From positions 1-57,295 of IMG/VR virus record IMGVR_UViG_3300022602_000110: a DNA stretch of 57,295 nucleotides. One strand, 5' to 3'. This document shows positions 14,960 through 24,417 of the stretch, piece after piece. The notes beneath the pieces are model-generated. The model saw only the letters and a program-made list of their open reading frames with translations. It was not told the DNA's origin and searched no databases. Positions within the stretch are counted from its first letter, which is position 1. Each line of letters begins with the position of its first letter. Made by a program: the position numbers and the translations under genes. Origin of the DNA: a virus.

Positions 14960-15877
14960 TCAAGCCCCGCCCTCGACTTCTTCTTCCGGATCAATTTCTT
15001 CGCTCTTAGGCATACGCATATTTTTATATAATTCGGCCTGCCTTGCAGTCTCTTCTGCATACTCTGCTTGATGCTGTCTGGTCATACTTGGAGTTAATCC
15101 GTGTTCTTGCAACATGTCATCTCGAATATTTTGATTTTTCTTTTCAATATTAAGAATACGAGTAAACGAATTGGTAACCGCGGCGGTATAATAGGCAAAT
15201 GGATTTTCGGATTTACTTTCATCAAACTGTAATCCGATTTGGCTTAGTTGTAAAATTGCCTGGCCTCTCATTTCTTCAATATAGGTATATCCGCGCCAGT
15301 TACTACGTTGAGCATATCGTTCGCTCAATTTAATAAACATTTTACCAAGATCTTCTGTAATGCGTCCGTGATCTTTATCAAACTTGCCGGTATCTAACGG
15401 GCCTTTCCAATGACTCTTGCCTACGCAGATTAAATTGTCATGATCGTCAAACTTCCAATGTTGGTATGGAGGAAAATTTACCTTTTCATGTCCGTCTGCT
15501 GTGCTTTTGACTGTTTTCTTACGTCCGGGTGCTAGCGGAATATGATCAAATGTCATGATTCGGATAACGATATCGGTTTTAGCAATAGTCTTGTAGTCTG
15601 GAATACACTCTGCTAATTTGATTTTTTTGTCACCTGCGGCTCTGGCCGCGTTAAATGCTTCTAGTCCTAAACGCTTTGCCCTGTTGCGTTTAGCTTCTGC
15701 AATAGTTCTGATATTAACTTTTTCTAAACTGGGCAGTATTATGTCGTGTTGCTTATATGCTTTATCTGTATAACTGGAAAATGATGCTTTACTTTTATGT
15801 ATTTCCGCTAGTAGATCTCTATTATTTAGGTAGCGTACTTTTCTACCAGGTGCGGATATTATCTGTGCTGTTGCCAT
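14960..15877 (-). CDS. gp55: Late-transcription sigma factor gp55
   Basis: Sigma subunit that directs host RNA polymerase to TATAAATA late promoters. The core is at residues about 190-275: LSERYAQRSNWRGYTYIEEM, then FDESKSENPFAYYTAAVTNS, matching the gp55 pattern of a region-2-like helix with N-PFAYFT. At 305 residues it is much longer than T4 gp55 (185 aa); the extra length is an N-terminal region (1-185) with a GRKVRYLNNRDL start. The C-terminal tail is acidic (EEIDPEEEVEGGA); in T4 the gp55 C-terminus binds the gp45 clamp. The strong promoter upstream overlaps a 20-nt palindrome, suggesting repression or timing control. Confidence 0.88.
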   Translation of the reverse strand: MATAQIISAPGRKVRYLNNRDLLAEIHKSKASFSSYTDKAYKQHDIILPSLEKVNIRTIAEAKRNRAKRLGLEAFNAARAAGDKKIKLAECIPDYKTIAKTDIVIRIMTFDHIPLAPGRKKTVKSTADGHEKVNFPPYQHWKFDDHDNLICVGKSHWKGPLDTGKFDKDHGRITEDLGKMFIKLSERYAQRSNWRGYTYIEEMRGQAILQLSQIGLQFDESKSENPFAYYTAAVTNSFTRILNIEKKNQNIRDDMLQEHGLTPSMTRQHQAEYAEETARQAELYKNMRMPKSEEIDPEEEVEGGA

Positions 15878-15929
15878 CTGTTGTGTGGCCTCCTTATAGT
15901 TATTGGCTTCTGCGAGCCTTTATGAGTAA

Positions 15930-15959
15930 GTATAACAGAACTGTTATACCAATGTCAAC
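15930..15959 (-). promoter_or_regulatory. Sigma-70-like promoter with overlapping palindromic operator, upstream of gp55
   Basis: On the minus strand TTGACA (15954-15959), an 18-nt spacer, then TATACT (15930-15935), with an extended -10 reading TGTTATACT. The perfect palindrome GTATAACAG-AA-CTGTTATAC (15931-15950) covers the -10 and spacer, exactly where a repressor would block polymerase. RNA would start about 45 nt upstream of the gp55 ATG. Confidence 0.7.
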
Positions 15960-15987
15960 CATTTAAGTGCATACATTATTTACCTGG

Positions 15988-15995
15988 TTAAATAA
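15988..15995 (+). promoter_or_regulatory. Possible degenerate late promoter before the baseplate operon
   Basis: GTTAAATA matches TATAAATA at six of eight positions and would start RNA near 16001, 15 nt before the ATG at 16016. It is the best candidate for driving the start of the plus-strand baseplate run, but the match is weak. Confidence 0.3.
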
Positions 15996-16015
15996 GCTAT
16001 AAGGATAAAAACGAT

Positions 16016-17431
16016 ATGGCGTCTATTAATACTAGCATTAATGGTGTAACAGTTAGTGTTACCAAACAAGCTGACGGGACTATTACATGGTCTGCTGATT
16101 CTGTGCCGGGCGCAAGTTATGGCCCAAGTGGAAGTGGGTTAGTTCCTGGACATGCCGGCGGAGTTCTTGATGCCGCCACTATTAATGATTGGACAAACAC
16201 AACAATAAGCAGTCGGCAAGCCGCAATAAATTACGTAAATGACGCCCAGGCTCAAATTAATGATACTACTAGAAATCCACCATATGATCCTGCATATATA
16301 GCTAGTTTAAAAAGTCAAATTGCTAGCTCCGAAGCAAACATACAACAACTTACTGATTCTATATCACTAAGTCAGTCGCTATCTACACAAATTAACTCGT
16401 TAACACAACAAGTAAACAGTGCGGCAACCGAACCGCCAGCAGAAGCACAAACAAATGCAGAAAAAAATGCCGCAGATGCGCAAACTGCAAGCCCTGATTC
16501 TACCAGTACTACATCGACTCCTGTTCCAACAACCACAGGAACAGAAGATCCTACAAATCCTTCTACAACAGATCAGGATACCGCAGACAAATATGCTACA
16601 GCAAGTCCGGTAGTTGGGCCACCGCAAATACAAGTGTTTGATGACGGCAGTACATTAACTACTGATGCAAGCGGTAATGTAACCAGCACCGAATCAACAG
16701 ACAGTCCTCAGGCCAATAGATTGGCAGGTTTACCTCCAGGAGCAACAGCACCGGGAACACTTACCGCATTAAGTAGAAGTATCGGAGTTGAAAGCGGCGG
16801 GCAGTTAGGAGGTGCATCAGCAACTTGGTCTGGAGCGAAAGATATGCGAACAATAATCACTGTTCCTAAAACATATCTTGTTGGACCGGCCTCGGTTCTA
16901 GCTGGATTAGGGGGAATATTATTTCCATATACCCCTAATATCTCTTACGATAATCAAGCAAACTATTCTTCATTAAACCCGACACACTCAAATTTTCCTA
17001 TATATTTTTATCAAAAGAGTTCTATGGGTCCTATTACAATATCTGGAAAATTTTCAAATCAAAATGAAAAAGACGGAGCAATATATCTAGGAATTGTTCA
17101 CTTGTTAAGAGCGTTGACAAAAATGCGTTGGGGTACAGACAAAGATGCAGGTAGTCCTCCTCCTGTTTGCAGATTAAATGCATGGGGTGATTCTATGTTA
17201 AGTAATGTACCTGTGTCACTTGCAAGTTTTAAAATTGAATTACCAGAAGGAGTTGACTACGTTGCAGTTGGTACTTCTCCGCAATATCAAGGGTTGTTTG
17301 GAAATACAATGGTACCAACTATATCAACAATTAATCTTACGTTAAACATAATGTATAGCAGACAAGAAATGCAAAATTATGGTGTCGATGCTTGGCTCAA
17401 TAACACCTTAAGAGGAAAAGGATATCTATAA
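16016..17431 (+). CDS. Baseplate tail-tube initiator (gp48/gp54-like)
   Basis: A 471-residue protein. Residues about 290-470 carry the conserved block: FPYTPNISYDNQANYSSLNP, then THSNFPIYFYQKSSMGPITI, then a C-terminal ELPEGVDYVAVGT and IMYSRQEMQNYGVDAW. This tube-like fold is that of T4 gp48 and gp54, which cap the hub and start tail-tube polymerisation; which of the two it represents cannot be decided. Residues 130-230 are a low-complexity Thr/Pro/Asp/Gln linker. AAGGA lies 11 nt before the ATG. It overlaps the gp53-like gene by 1 nt and heads the baseplate operon. Confidence 0.75.
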   Translation: MASINTSINGVTVSVTKQADGTITWSADSVPGASYGPSGSGLVPGHAGGVLDAATINDWTNTTISSRQAAINYVNDAQAQINDTTRNPPYDPAYIASLKSQIASSEANIQQLTDSISLSQSLSTQINSLTQQVNSAATEPPAEAQTNAEKNAADAQTASPDSTSTTSTPVPTTTGTEDPTNPSTTDQDTADKYATASPVVGPPQIQVFDDGSTLTTDASGNVTSTESTDSPQANRLAGLPPGATAPGTLTALSRSIGVESGGQLGGASATWSGAKDMRTIITVPKTYLVGPASVLAGLGGILFPYTPNISYDNQANYSSLNPTHSNFPIYFYQKSSMGPITISGKFSNQNEKDGAIYLGIVHLLRALTKMRWGTDKDAGSPPPVCRLNAWGDSMLSNVPVSLASFKIELPEGVDYVAVGTSPQYQGLFGNTMVPTISTINLTLNIMYSRQEMQNYGVDAWLNNTLRGKGYL

Positions 17432-17733
17432 TGGCCGCAGTATATTCTAAATCAAGTCCGTATTATAATACTTCCGTTGCTGGGCAGTATCTCGATACAT
17501 GGAAAAGCATTACATTTCCGGCAAATACCTTTGACATACAATGGGCAATTACTCCTCAATATGCCAATAGACCAGATTTGTTAGCATACGATCTATATGG
17601 AGATTCTAATTTGTGGTGGGTGTTTGCTGTTAGAAATCCCGAAGTTATTAACGATTCGATATATGATTTTACAGCAGGGACATCTATATATCTTCCACAA
17701 CAAGCAACAATAAATCAAGTTTTAGGAATTTAA
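17431..17733 (+). CDS. gp53: Baseplate wedge protein gp53-like
   Basis: A 100-residue protein with the gp53 pattern: TFDIQWAITPQYANRPDLLA, then YDLYGDSNLWWVFAVRNPE, and a terminal GTSIYLPQQATI. This block (RPDLLAYDLYG...LWW.FA..NP) is the family signature; T4 gp53 is longer (about 196 aa), so this is a minimal version. In T4 it finishes the wedge and prepares it for joining to the hub. It begins in an ATGG overlap (TAATGG) with the previous stop and is followed 1 nt later by the large hub candidate. Confidence 0.82.
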   Translation: MAAVYSKSSPYYNTSVAGQYLDTWKSITFPANTFDIQWAITPQYANRPDLLAYDLYGDSNLWWVFAVRNPEVINDSIYDFTAGTSIYLPQQATINQVLGI

Positions 17734-17734
17734 T

Positions 17735-20700
17735 ATGGGTGTTCAACAAGGTGTAACGCCATCATTGCAATCACAGACGCTGTCAGATGCACAATCGGTT
17801 TCTACGACTAGTGTTAGTCCGTCTGGCGCAAGCCCTAATGTGTTGTACAAATATAGATCCTTTACATATAATTTTACATTGGCCGCTCTAAAAGCAACTG
17901 CATTAAAATCTCCTGATGTATATAGAAACAGTAGCCTTGATTTTGTAGTATTAAAAAGCGGAGGAAAGACATCGGGTCTTAATGCATCTGCCGCAATTCC
18001 TATTCCATATGATAATGCAGGACAAACTTCAGACGAAGATAAAAATCCGATAGCTCCTCCTATTGATACCGCGGCTGTGGCAAGTAATTTTAATAAGTAT
18101 TCTCCGGGTCGATTTGATATGTTTATTGATAACGTAGAAATCGATACATTAATGGCTCCTACTCAAGAAAGTGGATCTGCAATAGCAACAAAAATAAAAT
18201 TTGATGTTATCGAACCATACAGTATGAATGGGTTTATTGAAGCATTACGTGTTTCTTCTCAAGCCGCAGGTCATCCTAATTATGTAGGTGCTCCATTTTT
18301 ATTAAAGGTTTCTTTTACTGGATATCCGGACGGACCTGGTACACCTGCTGTGGTTACTGAAATTGACCAGGCTACTAGATATTTTCCTATTAAGTTAACA
18401 GGTGTTCAAGTCTCAGTAACTGAAAGCGGTACAAAATATTCCGTTACAGCAGTTCCTTATGACCAACAAGGCTATTCAATGCCTAATACAATTATCGGGG
18501 ATATAAAAATTACAGGTACTACTGTCGGTGATATTTTAACTAACATGATATCATCATTGAATGAAAAAATTGAACAACGTACCAAAGATGAAAAGGATCC
18601 CGAGAAAGCAAAAATTAGAGACAAGTATGAAATATATTTCCCACAGTGGCCTGCAGATAAAGCTATAGACCCTGTATCAGTAAAATCTCTTCCTAATAAT
18701 AATTTGTTTAATGCAAAGATAAACGATCTATCAAGACAAAATAATATTTTTAAATTTCCTCCACCGGGCGAAGGTGGTACATATTCTAGTGCAGGCGCAG
18801 GGCGAGGCTCTGCCGCCGCGGCCGCCAGTGATCCTCGATTAACAGATTCTCAACAAAAAGAAGTTGCTCTTCAACAATCACAGAGCGCGGCCGCAACATC
18901 TAGTAGTCCAGATAAAGTTGCTATCATGTTTGCAGAAAATTCTCAGATACATGATATTATTGCATCTGTTATTCGTGATAGTGAATATCTAAGAACAATT
19001 TTAGCTGATGTACAAAAAGCTAAAGATGCACAAGGTATGATTGATTATTTTAAAATTCATATTAACGCAGTTCCTGAGGATATAATCGATTCTACTACTG
19101 GTTTAAGAATACACACTTGGCAATATCTTGTAATGCCGTGGAAAGTCCATTACACAAAATTACCAGGTCAAGAAACAAATCAACACGACCCTGCTGATTT
19201 ATTTCCATTAGTTAAACGTGCTTACAGTTATATATACTCTGGAAAAAACACAGATATACTAAGTTTTAAATTAGATTTTAATAATCTATATTTTCAAGAA
19301 GCAAACGCAGGGAACGGTAATAAAACAAATGACGGCACAAGTCAAACCGCTGGCGCTACAAATGATGTAAAAGATGTTAAACCAGCAGGTGCAGTAAATT
19401 CTGGTGTAGAAGCACCAGTTCCTAGTACTCCTATTGTAGCAACAGGTTATGCTAACGAATCAAAAATGAATAGCGGTCCGCAAAGAACAGATCCGTTTTG
19501 GTTACAACAAAAGGCCGCGCATGAAGCAATTTTAAATAGTGTTAGTCAGCTTAAAGCTGAGTTAGATATTTTAGGAGATCCTTACTTTGTCTGCGCCGGA
19601 GGCGCTGGTAATTATTTGCCTGCTATAAAAGATCCTGCGATTACAGATGATGGTCAAGCAAATATTAATCAATCAGAGTCGATGATTATTCTTAAGTTTG
19701 GAAATCCTTCTGATATAGATACGTCAACTGGCTTAATGAAGTTTGATACTGTGGCAGATTTCAGCGGAGTATATAGAGTATTAAAGGTAGTTAGCACATT
19801 TAGAGACGGTGTCTTCAAACAACATTTAAACACAATACGTATCCCTGGACAAGCACCGGGCGCTAAATCTGCGGCTTACGAAACGATTCAGACACCGAAG
19901 TTGGGTAGTCAATCAACTGACGATTCTGCAAATCCTAATACTGCAAATTCTGGAGCTCGCCCTAATGTTCCTAGTTTAACAAATATGGTCAATAGGGGAA
20001 CAGTTGGTCCAGGTCTTCCTGGTGTGCTTTCTAATTTTTCTAATGCAGTAGGAGCAGGTTCTGGATTATTAAATCAGGCATCTGGTGTGTTGCAACAAGG
20101 AATAGGAGCAATAACAAAATTGAATAATGCAACTAATTTTGGTCTTGTTAATCCTGCATTGTCGTCTGCGATTGGTACAGTTTCGTCTGTAGCACGTATG
20201 GCCACTAGCGGATTATCGACAGTCGCTGGCCTTGCAAAATTTGCCACAAGTAGTCTAACATCTCCTACAGCCGCGTTAACTGATCCAGCCGCGGCCGCGC
20301 AAGGTGCGTTAAACAACGTAACAGGTGCAATTAGCAATGTTCCGGGAGTGGCAAGTATAGTTAACGGCGGAGCATCCTCTATTGACATAGCAAATGTAAA
20401 ATCTCAAATCACATCGGCATTGTCTGGCAATGCATCGGAGATTTCTGCTAAGTTAGGAATTGATCCGTCTCAGCTGTCGGGATTAGGTGCTGGGCTTGAT
20501 AGTAATGTAGTAAATCAAATTGCGAATGTTGCTAAGTCAATGCCAGCCGGTGTTGATTTAACACAGGCAACCAATAACGGATTACTAGCATACAATTTAA
20601 CTGCGGCATCTATTAAGAATTTGCCAATCACTATACCTCCTACCACAGCACCTGGACCAGATGTATCATTAGCAGATGCATTAGGTCCCACTGCATACAT

Positions 20701-21493
20701 GCAAGCTCTGGCAAAACAAATTAATGTTGAGCAAGGCGGAAATATAACACCTAATGTGACATCTGCGGCCTCTGCATTACCTACATCATTATCAGCATCG
20801 TTATCGAATTTATCTAGTCTTGCTGGCAAAGCCGCAGGTAGTTTAAATTTATCTCCAAACGGTTTATTGAGTGGTGCGTTGACAGCTCCGATGGGATTAA
20901 GTTCAATTGCATCAGATGTTAAAGCAGTTGGAGTACAGTTTGGTTCGGTCTCAAATGCGGCAACAAATGCGGCAGGCGCATTAGCAGGACAAGTAGGACA
21001 ATTAACAGGATCAGCAAGTGCGGCCGCAAGTGCATTAACTGGTAATTTAGGAGGAGTAAGTCCTACTTCATTAAGCGGTCCTATGTCTGCGATTGCATCG
21101 GCGGCTGGCCAGGCAGGCACCTCTATTGCTGATCTAAATCTCAATTCAGGAGATTTAACAAGCCAACTTTCGGATTTACAAAATCTATCTGCATCAGATT
21201 TGCAAGATCAACTTAACAGTTATGCAAGTATATCAGGAATTGATACGACTAATTTCTTTAATTCTGACGGGACTATTAATGTTGCAAGCGTTGACTCTTC
21301 TGCGTTATCATTAAACCCTCCCTTGATAGTTTCGGCCGCAAATTTAAATTCCGCAGTCAGTCCTCTGACTTCGTTAATGAATAATCCTTTAAATAGTCTG
21401 CCTAGTCCAGGCTCTGCATTAAGTGGAGCATTATCTAGTGCAAAAACAGTGGCCGCCGGAGCCTTAAATTCCGTACAACAATTGATAACATAA
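17735..21493 (+). CDS. Large baseplate hub candidate with Ala/Ser-rich C-terminus (1252 aa)
   Basis: A 1252-residue protein. The first half is folded: YRSFTYNFTLAALKATAL near residue 42, FDMFIDNVEIDTLMAPTQES near 130, KIKFDVIEPYSMNGFIEALR near 155, all resembling hub proteins that hold the central spike, with a further domain around 380-560 and 590-720. The second half (about 730-1252) is very low in complexity, almost only Ala, Ser, Gly, Leu, Asn and Thr, probably helical or coiled repeats. Because it directly precedes gp5, it occupies the place of a gp27-type hub ring. That assignment is from context and a weak pattern, not a clear match. The long Ala/Ser tail is unusual for a hub. Confidence 0.6.
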   Translation: MGVQQGVTPSLQSQTLSDAQSVSTTSVSPSGASPNVLYKYRSFTYNFTLAALKATALKSPDVYRNSSLDFVVLKSGGKTSGLNASAAIPIPYDNAGQTSDEDKNPIAPPIDTAAVASNFNKYSPGRFDMFIDNVEIDTLMAPTQESGSAIATKIKFDVIEPYSMNGFIEALRVSSQAAGHPNYVGAPFLLKVSFTGYPDGPGTPAVVTEIDQATRYFPIKLTGVQVSVTESGTKYSVTAVPYDQQGYSMPNTIIGDIKITGTTVGDILTNMISSLNEKIEQRTKDEKDPEKAKIRDKYEIYFPQWPADKAIDPVSVKSLPNNNLFNAKINDLSRQNNIFKFPPPGEGGTYSSAGAGRGSAAAAASDPRLTDSQQKEVALQQSQSAAATSSSPDKVAIMFAENSQIHDIIASVIRDSEYLRTILADVQKAKDAQGMIDYFKIHINAVPEDIIDSTTGLRIHTWQYLVMPWKVHYTKLPGQETNQHDPADLFPLVKRAYSYIYSGKNTDILSFKLDFNNLYFQEANAGNGNKTNDGTSQTAGATNDVKDVKPAGAVNSGVEAPVPSTPIVATGYANESKMNSGPQRTDPFWLQQKAAHEAILNSVSQLKAELDILGDPYFVCAGGAGNYLPAIKDPAITDDGQANINQSESMIILKFGNPSDIDTSTGLMKFDTVADFSGVYRVLKVVSTFRDGVFKQHLNTIRIPGQAPGAKSAAYETIQTPKLGSQSTDDSANPNTANSGARPNVPSLTNMVNRGTVGPGLPGVLSNFSNAVGAGSGLLNQASGVLQQGIGAITKLNNATNFGLVNPALSSAIGTVSSVARMATSGLSTVAGLAKFATSSLTSPTAALTDPAAAAQGALNNVTGAISNVPGVASIVNGGASSIDIANVKSQITSALSGNASEISAKLGIDPSQLSGLGAGLDSNVVNQIANVAKSMPAGVDLTQATNNGLLAYNLTAASIKNLPITIPPTTAPGPDVSLADALGPTAYMQALAKQINVEQGGNITPNVTSAASALPTSLSASLSNLSSLAGKAAGSLNLSPNGLLSGALTAPMGLSSIASDVKAVGVQFGSVSNAATNAAGALAGQVGQLTGSASAAASALTGNLGGVSPTSLSGPMSAIASAAGQAGTSIADLNLNSGDLTSQLSDLQNLSASDLQDQLNSYASISGIDTTNFFNSDGTINVASVDSSALSLNPPLIVSAANLNSAVSPLTSLMNNPLNSLPSPGSALSGALSSAKTVAAGALNSVQQLIT

Positions 21494-21494
21494 T

Positions 21495-23909
21495 ATGGGC
21501 GAATTTAAAAGAATAAGATCACCTTTGCCAAATGCAGGGCCGTGGATGGGTATTATTACCAACCACTTGGATCCTACCTACATGGGTGCAGTAGAAGTTT
21601 CTTTATTGAAGTCTACTACAAATTCGCAAGATATTAGCGGCGAAACTTATGTTGTTCAATATCTAAGTCCATTCTACGGAGTTAGCAATATTGATTGGGA
21701 AGGTAATGATTCATCTCGTCCGGGAGATGCACAAAAGGCATACGGCTGGTGGGCAGTACCTCCCGATATTGGTACAACTGTATTATGTATATTTGTCAAT
21801 GGGGATCCTAATCAGGGATTTTGGATAGGATGTATCCCTGATAGATATCAGAACTATGAAATTCCAGGCATTGCGGCTAGTCAAAATACTGAACTATCTC
21901 AAGATCAGCAAACAAAGTACGGTACAAAAAATCTTCCTGTAACTGAATTTAATAAGAAAACCCGTAAACTAGGCGATCAAACAACTCCTGCAGATATTAA
22001 CAAGTTTACGAAACCTGTGCATCCTTTTGCAGATAGATTATTAGCACAGGGATTATTACTTGATAATGTAAGAGGTGTGACCTCTAGCAGTGCTAGACGA
22101 GAAGTGCCTAGTATGGTATTTGGTATCAGTACTCCTGGACCTATTGATAAAGATTCGTCGGCAACAAATACAAACTATAAAGAAGGTACTATTGGTTATC
22201 CTGCTAATGTAAAAGTGCCTGTTAGTCGATTAGGTGGCACACAATTTGTTATGGATGATGGTGACAAAGATGGTCAGAACGAATTGGTTAGAATTCGTAC
22301 TAGAACCGGACATCAAATCCTAATGCATAACAGCCAGGATTTAATTTATATAGGCAATAGTAAAGGCACTGCATGGGTAGAACTTACTTCTAATGGCAAG
22401 ATAGATATCTATGCAAAAGATTCTATAAGTATCCATTCGGAAAACGATTTAAACATCCGTGCTGATCGTGATATTAATATTGAATCAGGCAGAAATTTTA
22501 ACATCAAATCTAATAAGGCAATGGATGTTAACGTATTTGATCATTTCTATATGATTGTTTACAATAATGTTAAGATCGATTTTGCACAAGATTTAGATTG
22601 GACGGTTAACAATAATTACAAACTAACTGTCGGTGCTGACATGCACATTGCAGTTGCAGACGTGATGTATCAAACATCTGCATCAGACATGCACATTTCG
22701 TCAGGCGGCAGTCTTTATGAATCTGCATCTCAAAATATACAAATAGATGCCAACGGTGCAATTTATGCATCAGCCGCAAAAACAATGAACCTATTGTCTG
22801 AGGGCGATATGTTGCAAAGTACAGGCGGAAACTTTAATGTTGGTGCGGCCGGTTTATACCTAGCATCTGCTAGTGCAATTCATCAAAACGGTCCAGCCGC
22901 GGCCGCCGCAGGTGCCGCTACTCCTGCTACTGCGGCCCAGACAGCAGATACTCCTAGTCCTATACCTACTTACAACGTTCCTACAAGAAATGCTGATTCG
23001 GGTTGGGGTAATGGAAACTTCTATAAAGGAAGTCCACTGACTACTATTATGCAACGTGTTCCTATGCATGAGCCATGGGACCAGCATGAAAATATTAATT
23101 TTAGTGCGTTTACACCTGCTAATACTGATACAGCGGCCGCATCGAGACCAGACGTTGTTTCATCCGGAAACACTGCACCGCCTGCAAACTTATCTAGTTT
23201 TATTCCCGGAACAGTTTCGCCAGCCGCGGCCAAAGCAATTACTAATCCTAAAGCTCAAGCAGGCATTGCGGCACTTAAAGCGGCCTGTGCCAAAGCAGGA
23301 TACACAAGCCCGTATGCAGTTGCTTCTATTCTTGGTATTGCCGGTGGCGAATCAGGATGGATTCCTCAGAACGAAGCATTTTATTATTCTCCTGAACGTT
23401 TGAAACAACTTTTCCGTAGTGCATCTGCCGATGTCATTAACAAGTATGCTCGTTGGACAGGTTCAAGGGAAGACTTCTTCTCGTTCTTCTACGGTCCATC
23501 ATTCCGAGGTGCAAACTTCTTAGGTAATCAGACTGACTCTGATGGAGGCAAGTATTATGGTAGAGGATATATTCAATTAACAGGCAAAGGAAATTATCAA
23601 CAGTATGCTACTTTAACTGGGCTAGATCTAGTTAATAATCCTGATCTAGTCAATGATATTACTCTAGGTGCACAGGTATGTGTAGCATATTTTAAGAAAC
23701 GTTGTCATTTAGATCAAAACGATCCTCAATATATTAATGCCGCTATTGCATCAGTTGGAGTAAATTCTCCGGACATCTACGCTAAAAAGATGGATTATTA
23801 TCATGCATTCTTATCACAACTTCAAGGGTATACTGTGAGTACAGGGGCAGGAGTTCCGTTGACAGATAGTCAAGGTAACGTAGTTCAGTCTGGTTCAGGA
23901 AGCCAATAA
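21495..23909 (+). CDS. gp5: Baseplate hub spike gp5 with C-terminal GH19 lysozyme domain
   Basis: Central cell-puncturing device. In 804 residues: an OB-fold N-terminal domain (about 1-130, GPWMGIITNHLDPTYMGAVE, then GWWAVPPDIGTTVLCIFVNG); a triple-stranded beta-helix of short repeats (about 240-460, with SISIHSENDLNIRADRDINI); an Ala/Pro-rich linker; and a chitinase-type GH19 domain (about 585-760) with AGGESGW holding the probable catalytic Glu near 616, and KYYGRGYIQLTGKGNYQQY near 690. In T4 the lysozyme domain is a different, GH24-type fold inserted between OB-fold and helix, so both family and position differ here. It would open a path through peptidoglycan during infection. Confidence 0.9.
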   Translation: MGEFKRIRSPLPNAGPWMGIITNHLDPTYMGAVEVSLLKSTTNSQDISGETYVVQYLSPFYGVSNIDWEGNDSSRPGDAQKAYGWWAVPPDIGTTVLCIFVNGDPNQGFWIGCIPDRYQNYEIPGIAASQNTELSQDQQTKYGTKNLPVTEFNKKTRKLGDQTTPADINKFTKPVHPFADRLLAQGLLLDNVRGVTSSSARREVPSMVFGISTPGPIDKDSSATNTNYKEGTIGYPANVKVPVSRLGGTQFVMDDGDKDGQNELVRIRTRTGHQILMHNSQDLIYIGNSKGTAWVELTSNGKIDIYAKDSISIHSENDLNIRADRDINIESGRNFNIKSNKAMDVNVFDHFYMIVYNNVKIDFAQDLDWTVNNNYKLTVGADMHIAVADVMYQTSASDMHISSGGSLYESASQNIQIDANGAIYASAAKTMNLLSEGDMLQSTGGNFNVGAAGLYLASASAIHQNGPAAAAAGAATPATAAQTADTPSPIPTYNVPTRNADSGWGNGNFYKGSPLTTIMQRVPMHEPWDQHENINFSAFTPANTDTAAASRPDVVSSGNTAPPANLSSFIPGTVSPAAAKAITNPKAQAGIAALKAACAKAGYTSPYAVASILGIAGGESGWIPQNEAFYYSPERLKQLFRSASADVINKYARWTGSREDFFSFFYGPSFRGANFLGNQTDSDGGKYYGRGYIQLTGKGNYQQYATLTGLDLVNNPDLVNDITLGAQVCVAYFKKRCHLDQNDPQYINAAIASVGVNSPDIYAKKMDYYHAFLSQLQGYTVSTGAGVPLTDSQGNVVQSGSGSQ

Positions 23910-23919
23910 ATAACATATC

Positions 23920-24357
23920 ATGGCATACAAAAGTATAGTTCTTACACCCGCAAAATACAATAGTCAGCATACTAACAAGACTAGCCAATTCTACGTCGGG
24001 TTTAGTTCGCAAGACAATACAACACGAAGTGTTAAACTTTATGATTTTGATCTTGTTAAACAAGATTTATTAAATCAGTTTAACACTCGCAAAGGCGAAC
24101 GAGTAATGAAACCCGAGTTTGGAACAATTATTTGGGATTTAATATTTGAGCCATTGACACCGGTTGTTAAGCAACAAATTACAGACGATCTTAACAGAAT
24201 TTTAAATTCTGATCCTCGAGTAACACCTACTCAAATTAATATCACCGAAGCAGATCAGGGGTTTATTATTGAAGTAACTATGCTGTTAAACGGCACTAAT
24301 CAAAGTCAAAACCTAATGCTAAACTTCGATTCTGAAGTAGGTATTGCATCTGCTTAA
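23920..24357 (+). CDS. gp25: Baseplate wedge protein gp25
   Basis: A 145-residue member of the GPW/gp25 family found in all contractile tails and in type VI secretion sheaths' baseplates. The signature is NTRKGERVMKPEFGTIIWDL (residues about 52-71) followed by IFEPLTPVVKQQITDDLNRI. The protein length is close to T4 gp25 (132 aa). It forms part of the wedge core with gp6 and gp53 and is where sheath assembly begins. The gap to gp5 is 10 nt and to gp6 is 60 nt, the latter holding a late-type promoter. Confidence 0.93.
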   Translation: MAYKSIVLTPAKYNSQHTNKTSQFYVGFSSQDNTTRSVKLYDFDLVKQDLLNQFNTRKGERVMKPEFGTIIWDLIFEPLTPVVKQQITDDLNRILNSDPRVTPTQINITEADQGFIIEVTMLLNGTNQSQNLMLNFDSEVGIASA

Positions 24358-24382
24358 TATTATATACCAGGTTTATTTTCGC

Positions 24383-24390
24383 CATAAATA
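24383..24390 (+). promoter_or_regulatory. Late-type promoter CATAAATA before gp6
   Basis: CATAAATA, one mismatch from TATAAATA and identical to the variant at 8452. The RNA start would be near 24396, giving a 22-nt leader before the gp6 ATG. It lies in the only sizeable gap within the baseplate run, which supports it. Confidence 0.6.
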
Positions 24391-24417
24391 CGTTACTACT
24401 TAGGTAAGATAGCGTAT

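Noticed and set aside
20074-21144. Two long minus-strand open frames opposite the hub candidate
   Set aside because: They mirror the Ala/Ser/Gly-rich codon bias of the plus-strand gene; no ribosome sites and implausible composition.
23905-23912. AATAAATA just before gp25 as a late promoter
   Set aside because: It overlaps the gp5 stop and is only 7 nt from the gp25 ATG, so no usable transcript start would precede the gene.
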